Of a stretch of DNA of 64,000 nucleotides, positions 7,357 to 15,987 are shown piece by piece (position 1 is the stretch's first letter; every line of letters begins with the position of its first letter). Made by a program: the position numbers and the translations under genes. Source of the stretch: Streptomyces curacoi. Its GTDB lineage: Bacteria; Actinomycetota; Actinomycetes; Streptomycetales; Streptomycetaceae. Under the pieces are notes generated by a model. That model did not search any database. It had not been told where the DNA came from and saw only the letters and a list, made by a program, of their open reading frames with translations. Location of the stretch: contig NZ_KQ947990.1 of assembly GCF_001513975.1 (NCBI RefSeq), forward strand, positions 118,095 through 182,094. Direction: 5' to 3'.

Positions 7357-8763
7357 ATGAGCAGCTCGGTGAGCGGTGCCGTCAACGGCGGCATCTCCTT
7401 CTGGTACGCGGACGACGGCCTCCCTGCGGTGCGGGAGCCGCTCGCCGGGGACGCCTCCGCGGACGTGGTGATCGTGGGCGGCGGGTACACGGGACTGTGG
7501 ACCGCGTACTACCTGAAGAAGGCGGTCCCCTTCCTGCGGATCACCGTCCTGGAGCAGAAGTTCTGCGGGTACGGGGCTTCGGGGCGCAACGGCGGCTGGC
7601 TGTACAACGGCATCGCGGGCCGCGACCGGTACGCGAAACAGCACGGCCACGAGGCGGCCGTACGACTCCAGCGGGCCATGAACGACACCGTCGACGAGGT
7701 CGTACGGGTCGCCGCGGCGGAGGGCATCGACGCCGGTATCCACAAGGGCGGGGTGCTGGAAGTGGCGCGTACGCCCGCCCAGTTGGCGCGGCTGAAGGCC
7801 TTCCACGAGCACGAGCTGTCGTACGGCGAGAAGGACCGCGAGCTGTACGGCGCCCGCGAGACCGTCGAGCGGATCCGGGTGGCCGACGCGGTCGGTTCGA
7901 CGTGGACGCCGCACGGCGCGCGCGTGCACCCCGTGAAGCTGGTCAAGGGGCTCGCGGCGGCCGTGGAGGCGCTGGGCGTGACGGTTCACGAGCTGACGCC
8001 GGTCACGGAGATCCGGCCCAAGCACGCGGTCACCCCGTACGGCACCGTCCGCGCGCCCTACGTCCTGCGCTGCACCGAGGGGTTCACGGCCGCGCTGAAG
8101 GGCGAGAGGCGCACCTGGCTGCCCATGAACTCGTCGATGATCGCCACCGAGCCGCTGACCGAGGAGCAGTGGGCGTCGGTGGGCTGGGACGGGCGCGAGA
8201 CGCTGGGCGACATGGCGCACGCCTACATGTACGCGCAGCGCACCGCCGACGGGCGGATCGCGCTGGGCGGGCGCGGGGTGCCGTACCGCTTCGGGTCGCG
8301 GACCGACAACGACGGGCGGACGCAGCCCGCGACCGTCGAGGCGCTGCGGGACGTCCTCGTGGACTTCTTCCCGTCGCTGGCCGGGGTGCGGATCGAGCAC
8401 GCCTGGTCGGGGGTGCTGGGGGTGCCGCGCGACTGGTGCGCGACCGTCACCCTGGACCGGTCGACCGGGCTCGGCTGGGCGGGCGGCTACGTCGGTTCGG
8501 GCGTCGCCACCGCGAACCTGGCGGCCCGCACGCTGCGCGACCTGGTGCAGCTGGACTCGGGACAGGGCATGCGGACCGACCTCACCGACCTGCCCTGGGT
8601 CGGGCACAAGGTGCGCAAGTGGGAGCCGGAACCGCTGCGCTGGCTCGGAGTGCACGGGCTGTACGCCACCTACCGGGCCGCGGACCGGCGGGAGAGCGCC
8701 GGCAACAGCGCCGAGTCGTCGAGGCTGGCGCGGATCGCCGACCGGGTGGCCGGGCGGCACTGA
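7357..8763 (+). CDS. FAD-dependent amine oxidase-like oxidoreductase (DAO fold)
   Basis: The 468-residue flavoprotein has the dinucleotide-binding motif VVIVGGGYTG (G41-G46) with the acidic ribose-binding residue E66. These are followed by GYGASGRNGGWLYNG, typical of the glycine/D-amino-acid oxidase family and especially of gamma-glutamylputrescine-oxidase-like members. A second FAD contact is GWAGGYVGSGVATANLA near the C-terminus. It should oxidise a C-N bond of an amine or amino acid using FAD and O2. ATG 7357 is preferred over the upstream GTG because of the TAACGT leaderless box. The diamine-acetyltransferase-like GNAT nearby fits polyamine handling; the substrate is not determined. Confidence 0.8.
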   Translation: MSSSVSGAVNGGISFWYADDGLPAVREPLAGDASADVVIVGGGYTGLWTAYYLKKAVPFLRITVLEQKFCGYGASGRNGGWLYNGIAGRDRYAKQHGHEAAVRLQRAMNDTVDEVVRVAAAEGIDAGIHKGGVLEVARTPAQLARLKAFHEHELSYGEKDRELYGARETVERIRVADAVGSTWTPHGARVHPVKLVKGLAAAVEALGVTVHELTPVTEIRPKHAVTPYGTVRAPYVLRCTEGFTAALKGERRTWLPMNSSMIATEPLTEEQWASVGWDGRETLGDMAHAYMYAQRTADGRIALGGRGVPYRFGSRTDNDGRTQPATVEALRDVLVDFFPSLAGVRIEHAWSGVLGVPRDWCATVTLDRSTGLGWAGGYVGSGVATANLAARTLRDLVQLDSGQGMRTDLTDLPWVGHKVRKWEPEPLRWLGVHGLYATYRAADRRESAGNSAESSRLARIADRVAGRH

Positions 8764-8774
8764 CGAAACTTTCG

Positions 8775-8845
8775 CCCCCGGATACTCACGCGTGCGTTGT
8801 CACACCCGTGTGCGACCATCGCCTCAACGACCGATGATCCGGGGG
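8775..8845 (+). promoter_or_regulatory. Leader hairpin that can cover the ribosome site of the next gene
   Basis: CCCCCGGAT (8775-8783) is complementary to ATCCGGGGG (8837-8845), and the second arm contains most of the GGGGGG ribosome site of ATG 8852. Pairing would close a 53-base loop and hide the site. This is seen in sequence; a regulatory effect is a guess. Confidence 0.35.
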
Positions 8846-8851
8846 GATTCC

Positions 8852-11800
8852 ATGTCTGACGACGACTCCTGTCCGTCCGCGAGACCGAGGCGGGTGGCCG
8901 TCGCGCCGGCCGTGTTCGCCGCTGTCGTCTCGCTGTTCGCCTCGACTCTGACCCTGGCCGGCGCGAGCCCCGCCGTCGCCGCCGACCAGGAGTGCGCACC
9001 GCTCGCCCTCGCGCCCTTCGGCGACCCGGGGGACGCCGTAGGCGAGGCGACCGTCGCGCCCGACTCCAGCGTCTGCTACACCGTCACCGTCCAGACGCCG
9101 GGCCTGTATCTGGCCCCGGCGAAGGACAGCTACGGCAACGCGATGGCCAGGCAGCTGCTCGCCGCCGACGGCAGCGAGGTGGACTGCCACGGCGACGGGT
9201 ACGCCACGGACGGCATGTGCGCCGTGCCCGCGGCCGGCACCTACACGCTGAAGGTCCGCAACACCGACTGGGAGGACAAGGCCACCTCCGTCACCTTCGT
9301 GCCGCTCGGCTCGGCCAAGGGCTGCGCGGACCCCGTCGGCACCAATTGGGACCAGCCGGACGTCACCCGCACCACCGTGAGCCGGGTGGAGGTCGACTGC
9401 CAGCCCTTCGAGGGCAGGAGTGGCGACCGGGTCCGGCTCACCTACGGCACGAAGGTGTACGGCGACTCCCTCGCCTGGATCACCGACGCGACCGGCAGGC
9501 GGATCTGCGAGCGGTTCCCGGAGAACGACGAGGACAGCTGCGTCCTGCCCGGCGACGGCCCCTACCGGGTGCTCTCCACCGTCTCCCGCTCGGAGAACGG
9601 CTTCCCCGCCGAGTACGGCGTGAAGGTCCGCCGGCTCAGCGACCCGCAGGGCTGCGCCACCGCCCCGGTCCGCCCGTTCGGCCCGCTGGCGGAGCAGGAC
9701 CTCACCACCAACCCGTGCTTCACCTTCACCGCCGGTGCGGCGGGCCCGTACACCGTGCACTCGGTGAGCGCCGACCGGGAGGTCGGGGTGGCCCGGGTGT
9801 ACGACGCGACCGGACTGAGCGTGTGCCGGTACGGGGCCGACCCGTGCCGGATCAAGGCGCCGGGCACCTACACGGCCGTCCTGGACGGCACCTACCCCTT
9901 CCGTGACACCCGCGCCGGTCCGGTCGTTCTCGACCGTGCCTCCGAGGCCGGGTGCGTGGCGGCCGGGACCGGGCTGCACAAGGGCGAGCTGAGCACGGTC
10001 GGGCAGTACGACTGTCTGACGCTGGACGTCCCGCAGGGCGCCCGGATCGCCGCGCTCACCTCGCTCTCCTCGGCCGGGCTGACCCCCGAGGTGGAGGTCC
10101 TGGACCGGGCCGGCACCCCGCAGTGCGACGACGACGAGCTCCGGGGCGGGGACTGCGCGCTCACCGGTGCGGCGCCCTACCGGGCGCTGGTGCACACCGC
10201 GGACCGGGGGGACTCGGCGACGGGCGCCTACGCGGTGGCCTTCCACCGCACCGACGTCGCCGAGGGCTGCCCGGTGCTGCCCGCCGGCAGCTTCGCCGCG
10301 GACGGCGCGAAGGCCACGATGACCACCGGGAACGGCGTCTTCTCGCACTGCCTGGGCATCCCGGCGGACGCGCACACGGCCGCCGAGGTGTTCCAGCTGA
10401 TCGCCACCTCCGGGACCGCCTCCGCGGCGTTCTCGGTGCTGGACTCCGACGGCAAGCGGGTCTGCGAGCGCTACGCCACCACCAACGGCTGGACCCTCTG
10501 CTCCCTGACCCCGGGCAAGGCCCACACCGTGCTGGTCACCGGCCGGGACGAGGCGGCCACGTACACCCTGACCCGGCGGGACGTCACGGCGAGCGCCTCC
10601 TCGGCGGGCTGCACGAAGACGGCCGCCGCGAAGGTCGGCGGGCCCTCCGTGAAGAGCGCGTACGACGGCCCCGGCACCCTCGGCTGCCGTCAGGTGACCA
10701 CCGCCGCGGCCACCGACGTCCTGCACGTCAACGTGCGCGACGCCCTCGGCACCGCCAACTCCGCGGTCATCGCCGGGGACGGCCGGATGGAGTGCTCCTT
10801 CCGCAACGCCCCCTGCGCGGTCACCGGGTCCACCACTCACCAGGTCCTCGTGCAGACGCCGGTCACGCAGCAGGCGGCGCCCGAGTACCGCCTGGACGCC
10901 CTGCGCATCGCGACCGCCGACGGGCCCGCGCCGGAGTGCGTCAAGGTGCCGTCGGTGGCGTACGGCTACGGGCCGGTCACCGGCACCCTGGACGAGTCGC
11001 GCACCGCGGTGTGCGCGGCGCTGCCGACCGCCGGGTTCGACCGCTTCGAGACCGACATCAAGGACACCGCCGGCGCCGCCACCACGGCGGTGCCGGTCCT
11101 GTACAACACCAAGACCTGGGCCAACGGCTGCACGCGCTACATCCCGGAGGGCTACGACTGCGACGCGCTCGGCTCCTCGCGGGAGAGCACGCCGACGGTG
11201 TTCCTCCTGGGCCTGCCCGAGAAGGCGTCCAGCACGGCCTACAGCGCCGAGCTGACCTGTACGTCCCCGGTGTGCGGCACGGAGGAGACGGCCGTCACCG
11301 CGGTCAGCCCCGACACCGGGGCCGCCGGCGGCAAGGTGAAGCTCACGGTCACCGGCACCGCGCTCGGCCCGGACGTCACCGTCCGGCTCAGCCAGGCCGG
11401 CAAGACGATCACCGCGAAGGCCGACTCGGTCGCCGCGGACAACCGGACGGTGACCGCGACCCTCGACCTGACCGGCGCGGCCACCGGCACCTGGAACGTC
11501 AGCGTGCTCACGCGCGGCTGGGAGTTCCCGCGCGGTTCCTTCACCGTGACCCCGCAGCCCGAGCTGGCGAACACGACCGCTCCCAAGATCACCGGCACGG
11601 CCAGGACGGGCGCCAAGCTCACGGCCACGCCCGGCAGCTGGTCGGCGGCCCCGTCGTCGTACACGTACCAGTGGAAGGCGAACGGGACGGCGATCAGCGG
11701 GGCGACGGCGTCGACGTACACCGTCCCGGCCTCGATGGTCGGCAAGAAGCTCACCGTGACCGTCACCGCGGTCAGGCCGGGCTGGGTCAGCGGGTCGGCG

Positions 11801-12106
11801 ACCTCGGCGCCGGTGACCGTGGCCAAGGGCGACGCGCCCAAGGCGACCGCGCTGCCGGTGATCAGCGGCACGGTGAAGGTCGGGAAGACGCTGACGACGT
11901 CCAAGGGGACCTGGAGCCCGGCGGCGACGTCGTACTCGTACCAGTGGTACGCGAACGGCAAGGTGATCAGCGGGGCGACCAAGTCGTCGCTGGTGCTGAA
12001 GCCGGCGCAGAAGGGCAAGAAGATCACCGTGAAGGTGATCGCCCACCGCACGGGCCACAAGGACGGGTCGGCGCTGAGCAAGGCGACGCGGGCGGTCGCC
12101 GGCTGA
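8852..12106 (+). CDS. Large secreted protein with seven four-cysteine repeats and Ig-like tail
   Basis: The 1084-residue product starts at ATG 8852 behind GGGGGGA. Residues 1-44 are a signal peptide ending ASPAVAA before D45. Residues 45 to about 790 form seven units of roughly 105 residues. Each opens with a GC or EC pair partner, has a second Cys about 25 residues later, and a close Cys pair in a C-x(5-12)-C segment followed by a turn and beta strands (for example ICERFPENDEDSC then PYRVL). A TIG-like segment follows (VSPDTGAAGGKVKLTVTGTA). The last 190 residues are two Ig-like repeats of the PKITGTARTGAKLTATPGSW / YTYQWKANG type. No catalytic site or anchor motif is visible. It is likely a disulfide-stabilised adhesin-like or matrix protein; function unknown. 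Confidence 0.8.
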   Translation: MSDDDSCPSARPRRVAVAPAVFAAVVSLFASTLTLAGASPAVAADQECAPLALAPFGDPGDAVGEATVAPDSSVCYTVTVQTPGLYLAPAKDSYGNAMARQLLAADGSEVDCHGDGYATDGMCAVPAAGTYTLKVRNTDWEDKATSVTFVPLGSAKGCADPVGTNWDQPDVTRTTVSRVEVDCQPFEGRSGDRVRLTYGTKVYGDSLAWITDATGRRICERFPENDEDSCVLPGDGPYRVLSTVSRSENGFPAEYGVKVRRLSDPQGCATAPVRPFGPLAEQDLTTNPCFTFTAGAAGPYTVHSVSADREVGVARVYDATGLSVCRYGADPCRIKAPGTYTAVLDGTYPFRDTRAGPVVLDRASEAGCVAAGTGLHKGELSTVGQYDCLTLDVPQGARIAALTSLSSAGLTPEVEVLDRAGTPQCDDDELRGGDCALTGAAPYRALVHTADRGDSATGAYAVAFHRTDVAEGCPVLPAGSFAADGAKATMTTGNGVFSHCLGIPADAHTAAEVFQLIATSGTASAAFSVLDSDGKRVCERYATTNGWTLCSLTPGKAHTVLVTGRDEAATYTLTRRDVTASASSAGCTKTAAAKVGGPSVKSAYDGPGTLGCRQVTTAAATDVLHVNVRDALGTANSAVIAGDGRMECSFRNAPCAVTGSTTHQVLVQTPVTQQAAPEYRLDALRIATADGPAPECVKVPSVAYGYGPVTGTLDESRTAVCAALPTAGFDRFETDIKDTAGAATTAVPVLYNTKTWANGCTRYIPEGYDCDALGSSRESTPTVFLLGLPEKASSTAYSAELTCTSPVCGTEETAVTAVSPDTGAAGGKVKLTVTGTALGPDVTVRLSQAGKTITAKADSVAADNRTVTATLDLTGAATGTWNVSVLTRGWEFPRGSFTVTPQPELANTTAPKITGTARTGAKLTATPGSWSAAPSSYTYQWKANGTAISGATASTYTVPASMVGKKLTVTVTAVRPGWVSGSATSAPVTVAKGDAPKATALPVISGTVKVGKTLTTSKGTWSPAATSYSYQWYANGKVISGATKSSLVLKPAQKGKKITVKVIAHRTGHKDGSALSKATRAVAG

Positions 12107-12166
12107 CCGCCGACACAGGGTGGGGGAGGGGCTCCGCGGTCCGGTGGGGCCCCTTCGCCCGGCTGA

Positions 12167-13147
12167 TCACGGCTCCAGTACGACCTTTCCGGTGGTCGCG
12201 CGCGTCTCCAGGGCGCGGTGGGCGGCCGCCGCCTCGGCGAGCGGGAAGCGCTGTACGGCCGGGGTGAGGCGGCCTTCGGCGGCCTCGGCGAGGGCGCGCA
12301 GTTCGAGGGTGCGTACGGGGTCGGGGCCGCCGGCCTTCCGCATCATCGCCGGACCCAGGACGTTTTCGGAGACGCCGTCGACGACGTAGGGCTCGCTGTC
12401 GTGGAGCCCCTGGCCCGACCAGCCGAAGACGAGATGCCGGCCGCCGGGTCCGAGCAGGGCGACGCACTCGCGGGCGACATCGCCGCCGACGCCGTCGAGG
12501 ACGACGGTGGCCGGCCGGCCGCCCAGGAAGGCGCGGACCTTGCCGGGCCACGAGGAGTCCTTGTAGTCGACGGCGAGGTCGGCGCCGTTCTCCCGCACCC
12601 GGGCGGCCTTGTCCGGCCCGCCCGCGAGACCGATGACGACGGCGCCGGCGTTCCTGGCGTACTGCACGAGCAGGGTGCCGATCCCGCCGGCCGCCGCCGG
12701 GATCACGGCGACCGAGTCCGGGCCGAGCTCGGCGAACTGCAGGATCCCCATCGCCGTACGGCCCGTGCCGATCATGGCGACGGCCTCGGCGAAGTCGAGG
12801 TTCGCCGGGATCTCGTGAACCCGGTCGACAGCGGTGACGGCGAGCTCGGCGTAGCCGCCCGGCGCGAAGCCGAGGTGGGCGACGACGCGCTTGCCCAGCC
12901 AGCGGGCGGCGACGCCCTCGCCGAGGGACTCGACGACTCCGGCGACCTCGCGGCCGGGGATGGTGGGCAGCGTCGGCGGGTGCGGCGCCGGACCCTGGAT
13001 GCCCTCGCGCAGGGCCGTGTCGAGGAGATGGACGCCCGCCGCCGCCACCGCGATACGGATCTGGCCGGGGCCCGGCGCGGGGTCGTCGACCTCTTCGAGG
13101 GTGAGGTTCTCGGCCGGGCCGAAGGTGTGCAGGCGGATGGCGTGCAT
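12167..13147 (-). CDS. Zinc-independent alcohol dehydrogenase-like quinone oxidoreductase (MDR)
   Basis: The 326-residue protein is a medium-chain reductase of the quinone-reductase branch: N-terminal MHAIRLHTFGPAENLTLEEV, PGREVAGVVESLGEGV, nucleotide-binding AAAGGIGTLLVQYARNAGA, and the C-terminal TTGKVVLEP. The catalytic-zinc residues of alcohol dehydrogenases are not evident. It would reduce quinones or enones with NADPH in the cytoplasm. ATG 13147 is chosen because GGGGGA precedes it and the family begins at this methionine. The preceding secreted-protein gene is convergent, with 60 bp between. I recall a similar oxidoreductase at this position in S. coelicolor (SCO4266 region). Confidence 0.85.
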   Translation of the reverse strand: MHAIRLHTFGPAENLTLEEVDDPAPGPGQIRIAVAAAGVHLLDTALREGIQGPAPHPPTLPTIPGREVAGVVESLGEGVAARWLGKRVVAHLGFAPGGYAELAVTAVDRVHEIPANLDFAEAVAMIGTGRTAMGILQFAELGPDSVAVIPAAAGGIGTLLVQYARNAGAVVIGLAGGPDKAARVRENGADLAVDYKDSSWPGKVRAFLGGRPATVVLDGVGGDVARECVALLGPGGRHLVFGWSGQGLHDSEPYVVDGVSENVLGPAMMRKAGGPDPVRTLELRALAEAAEGRLTPAVQRFPLAEAAAAHRALETRATTGKVVLEP

Positions 13148-13229
13148 GGCGGGTCCCCCATCGGATGCGGTGCTGGGCAGTGGTCGGGAACCAACCCCGT
13201 CGCGGGGGCGGCGGATCGATGCTGCAACG

Positions 13230-14390
13230 TCAAGCTTGCTTGAGGTCAAGGGTGCGCCGGCCGAGGGCCAGGGACACGGCCGTGAGCGCGCTGTTGAAGG
13301 ACACCTCCGACAGGACGCCGGGAGCGGCGACCTGATCCCCCGTCAGATAGACGCCGTCACCGCGGTCGACGGCCGGGCGGTCGCGCCAGCTGGTGCCGGG
13401 CAGGTCGACGGCGCCGGTACGGCCGCTCGCGACGGCCGTGCGCCGCCAGGTGACGCGGTCGCGCCAGCCGGGGAAGCCGAGGTCGAGGAGCTGCTCGGCA
13501 CGCGCGACGCCGTCGGCCCTGGACTCGTGCGGCGCCAGGGGGATCTGTCCCTGGATCAGCTGCTCACCCGCCGGAGCAAGCGACCGGTCCTGCGCGGTGA
13601 ACCGCTCCAGCCACCCGGTCGCGTCGAGATCGGAGACGATGAAGGAATCCCCGCGCCGGGTCCGCACGGCGAGGTCGACGAGTGCCGTACGACCGCTGGT
13701 CCAGGTCAGTGAGTCGTCCTTGAGGAGGCGGCGGGCGGCGTCGAGGGAGGTGGCGACGACCACGGGCGTGTCGGTCGGCAGTTCGTCGACGCGGGAGAGG
13801 GTCTCCATCCGCACCCCGAGATTCCACGCCCGGGCCGCCATCCGGTCGATGAGGTTCGCCCATCCGCCCTGTGGATAGTGCGCCTCCGGCGGCAGCCTGG
13901 TGGCCCGGCGCAGCCGCTCCTGCACGAACGCGGCGGACAGGGAGCCGGGGTCGTGGTGGAACAGGGCCACGGCGGAGTAGTGGGCGGCGGCACGGGCGCC
14001 CTCCTCACCGGCGATGCCGGTGGCCCAGGTCAGGAAGTCGACGTCCACGGGCGCCTGCGGCAGGCCGCGCCGCAGCAGCTTGAGCATGGCGAAGGGCGGG
14101 GTGCGGCGCAGGGCGCCCTTGTGCCGCAGCCTGAGCCGGGCGGCCTCCAGGGGCGGGATCGGCGCGAGCGGCCCGATGAGGTCGCGCTGCTTGAGCCAGG
14201 CCCAGTGCGGGCCGCCGCTGTACAGGGCGTGCGGTCCGTCGTTCGTCCGGTACGGCCCCTCGGCGGTCCGCGCCCGCCCGCCGAGGGTGTGGTGGGCTTC
14301 GTGCACGGTGACCTTGGCGCCCGCCTCGGCGGCGGTGATCGCCGCGGTGAGTCCGGCGAAGCCGCCGCCGATGACGGTGATGCGGTGCAT
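13230..14390 (-). CDS. FAD-dependent oxidoreductase, phytoene-desaturase/amine-oxidase-like
   Basis: The 386-residue flavoprotein begins MHRITVIGGGFAGLTAAITA, a classic FAD-binding fold at the very N-terminus, and continues with GGRART, the second family motif. The C-terminal VYLTGDQVAAPGVLSEVSFNSA is the FAD-closing segment. This matches the carotenoid-desaturase/NAD(P)-binding amine oxidase superfamily; length suits an actinobacterial member of unknown substrate. ATG 14390 follows GAGGGAGA. It runs head-to-head with the pentapeptide-repeat gene (139 bp apart). No carotenoid genes are near, so a carotenoid role is not supported. Confidence 0.75.
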   Translation of the reverse strand: MHRITVIGGGFAGLTAAITAAEAGAKVTVHEAHHTLGGRARTAEGPYRTNDGPHALYSGGPHWAWLKQRDLIGPLAPIPPLEAARLRLRHKGALRRTPPFAMLKLLRRGLPQAPVDVDFLTWATGIAGEEGARAAAHYSAVALFHHDPGSLSAAFVQERLRRATRLPPEAHYPQGGWANLIDRMAARAWNLGVRMETLSRVDELPTDTPVVVATSLDAARRLLKDDSLTWTSGRTALVDLAVRTRRGDSFIVSDLDATGWLERFTAQDRSLAPAGEQLIQGQIPLAPHESRADGVARAEQLLDLGFPGWRDRVTWRRTAVASGRTGAVDLPGTSWRDRPAVDRGDGVYLTGDQVAAPGVLSEVSFNSALTAVSLALGRRTLDLKQA

Positions 14391-14529
14391 GGCTGGGATC
14401 TCCCTCTGGCTCGGGGTCGCCTGTCTTCCCTTCTCTGTGAGTGGGACGGGCTGCGGTACCCCGAATGTGACATCGCCGGTGTCGTCGCAGGTCAGGGTGA
14501 TTGTCAGTGGTGGGGTGCAGCATGGGGTC

Positions 14530-15231
14530 ATGGTGAGGAGAGCGAGGGGTGAGGGCGGCGGTCCGGGCCGGGCCGGCGTGCGGGGCGCGCGACGGCCCGA
14601 GGTGCGGTTGCCGCCGCTCGATCCGTACCGGGACGGGGGGTTGGAGCCCGACGGGGACTACGACGGCCTGGAGTTCCGGGAGGAGGACCTCTCCGGACAG
14701 GACGGGGGCGGCGCCCGCTTCATGGACTGCGCACTGAGGGGCTGCGCCCTGGACGAGACGAGACTCCCTCACGCCCGGATTCTCGACTCGGTGCTCACGG
14801 GCCTACGGGGCGTCGGCACCGACCTCGCGGAGTCGACGCTGCGTGATGTGGAGCTGGTCGATGCCCGCCTGGGCGGGGTGCAGTTGCACGGAGCCGTGCT
14901 GGAGCGGGTGCTGGTCCGGGGCGGCAAGATCGACTACCTGAACCTGCGCAAGGCCAGGCTCAGAGACGTCGTCTTCGAGGGCTGCGTCCTGGTCGAGCCG
15001 GACTTCGGGGGAGCCCGGCTGGAGCGGGTCGAGTTCGTGGACTGCGTCTTGAAGGGGGCGGACCTCAGCGGGGTGACCCTGTCGGACGTGGACCTGCGGA
15101 AGGCGGCCGAGCTGGACATCGCCCGGGGGGTGGACCGGCTGGCCGGGGCGGTGATCAGCCCTGCGCAACTGCTGGATCTGGCGCCGGTGCTGGCGGCGGA
15201 GATGGGGGTGCGGGTGGAGGCGGCGGAGTAG
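14530..15231 (+). CDS. Pentapeptide-repeat protein
   Basis: The 233-residue protein has a charged N-terminal tail followed from about residue 45 to 205 by consecutive five-residue units (DLAES TLRDV ELVDA RLGGV QLHGA; then NLRKA RLRDV VFEGC; then DLSGV TLSDV DLRKA). These wind into a right-handed quadrilateral beta helix. Known examples shield DNA gyrase by mimicking DNA, but most have no assigned role. ATG 14530 is the first good start after the divergent flavoprotein; a weak GGTGGGG lies upstream. The last 25 residues are helical and may dimerise. Immediately after its stop lies the structured RNA described at 15270-15414. Confidence 0.8.
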   Translation: MVRRARGEGGGPGRAGVRGARRPEVRLPPLDPYRDGGLEPDGDYDGLEFREEDLSGQDGGGARFMDCALRGCALDETRLPHARILDSVLTGLRGVGTDLAESTLRDVELVDARLGGVQLHGAVLERVLVRGGKIDYLNLRKARLRDVVFEGCVLVEPDFGGARLERVEFVDCVLKGADLSGVTLSDVDLRKAAELDIARGVDRLAGAVISPAQLLDLAPVLAAEMGVRVEAAE

Positions 15232-15256
15232 GGACAGGGCACCGGGAGGGATCCGG

Positions 15257-15262
15257 TATGAT
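15257..15262 (+). promoter_or_regulatory. -10 box (TATGAT) of the structured RNA
   Basis: TATGAT is a near-perfect -10 hexamer, rare in this GC-rich sequence, placed about eight bases before the predicted RNA start. A GGGACA around 15231-15236 could be a poor -35 at a long spacing. Confidence 0.5.
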
Positions 15263-15269
15263 TGATCTT

Positions 15270-15414
15270 GAGCTGCTCGCCGGAACTCACGGCGGACGGT
15301 GCTGCGTTGGTGGTCCAAGGAAAGACGCCCCGCTTCCTGCGGGGAGATGCAGGTGCAAGGCCTGCCCGGCGCTCTGACAAGGAGCCCCTCCCGTTCGTAC
15401 GGGAGGGGCTCCTT
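15270..15414 (+). ncRNA. Structured small RNA with tRNA-like domain and intrinsic terminator
   Basis: Between a TATGAT box and a strong terminator lies about 145 bases with no good reading frame. Bases 15304-15373 can fold like a 70-base tRNA. Acceptor-like GCGTTGG (15304-15310) pairs with CCGGCGC (15366-15372). A short D-like arm GTC/GAC has GG in its loop. An anticodon-like arm CCCCG-CTTCCTG-CGGGG (15328-15344) has T at position 33 and TCC at 34-36. A four-base variable loop and a T-like arm GCAGG-TGCAAGG-CCTGC (15349-15365) complete it. An alternative pairing of CGCCGG (15278-15283) with CCGGCG (15366-15371) competes with the acceptor stem. The short D arm, odd T loop and lack of CCA make a translating tRNA doubtful. 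It could be a tRNA-derived regulator, a riboswitch-like element or a small RNA of unknown type. Confidence 0.5.
15379..15414 (+). terminator. Intrinsic terminator after the small RNA
   Basis: A perfect 14-bp inverted repeat (AAGGAGCCCCTCCC and its complement) with loop GTTCGTAC, extendable by two more pairs. It also faces the 3' end of the minus-strand gene at 15447, so it can stop transcripts from both sides. Confidence 0.85.
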
Positions 15415-15446
15415 CGTTGTCGCGGCGCGGGCCGTCGCGGCGTCGG

Positions 15447-15947
15447 CTACGCCACCCGCGGGAAGCGGGCCTGCAGGGTCCAGATCGCCGGGTTCTCGCC
15501 CAGGTCCTCGTGCAGGTCGATAAGGTCGGCGAGCAGGTCGTGCAGGAAGTCGCGGGCCTCGCGGCGCAGTTCGGCGTGCGAGAAGGTCAGCGGGGGCTCC
15601 TCCGCCGGCATCCAGTCCGCCTCGATGTCCACCCAGCCGAAGCGCCGCTCGAAGAACATGCGGTCCGTGGACTCCGTGAAGTCCAGTTCCGCGCGTTGTG
15701 GGCGGGAGGCGCGGGAACCGGCCGGATCCCGGTCCAGCTCCTCGACGATGTCGCACAGGGCCCAGGCGAAGTCGAGCACCGGCACCCATCCCCAGGCTGT
15801 GGACAACTCCCGGTCCGCCTTGGTGTCGGCGAGGTAGACGTCGCCGCAGAACAGGTCATGGCGCAGGGCGCGGACGTCCGCGCGGCGGTAGTCCGTCTGC
15901 GGGGGGTCCGGGAAGCGGGTGGAGAGGGCATAGCCGATGTCGAGCAC
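15447..15947 (-). CDS. Conserved hypothetical protein
   Basis: A 166-residue acidic cytoplasmic protein starting at GTG 15947 (VLDIGYALSTRFPDPP). It has no signal peptide, membrane segment or motif I can name. Notable features are a conserved-looking central block FFERRFGWVDIEADWMP and a helical, acidic C-terminus (FLHDLLADLIDLHEDLG). I recall similar proteins of unknown function in Streptomyces. It is divergent from the M1 peptidase gene (40 bp between starts) and ends in front of the shared terminator at 15379-15414. Confidence 0.65.
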   Translation of the reverse strand: MLDIGYALSTRFPDPPQTDYRRADVRALRHDLFCGDVYLADTKADRELSTAWGWVPVLDFAWALCDIVEELDRDPAGSRASRPQRAELDFTESTDRMFFERRFGWVDIEADWMPAEEPPLTFSHAELRREARDFLHDLLADLIDLHEDLGENPAIWTLQARFPRVA

Positions 15948-15987
15948 GCAGTGATGGTGTCACGCCCGCGCTCATAGGATCACTGGC

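Noticed and set aside
8786..12058. Antisense frame of 1090 codons
   Set aside because: Shadow of the secreted repeat protein; composition Arg/Gly-rich and no family match.
14391..14529. Carotenoid cluster suggested by the desaturase-like gene
   Set aside because: No phytoene synthase, cyclase or prenyl transferase near.
15304..15373. Ordinary tRNA-Gly (TCC anticodon)
   Set aside because: D arm has three pairs, T loop is TGCAAGG instead of TTC-type, base 37 is T, and no CCA; reported as tRNA-like only.
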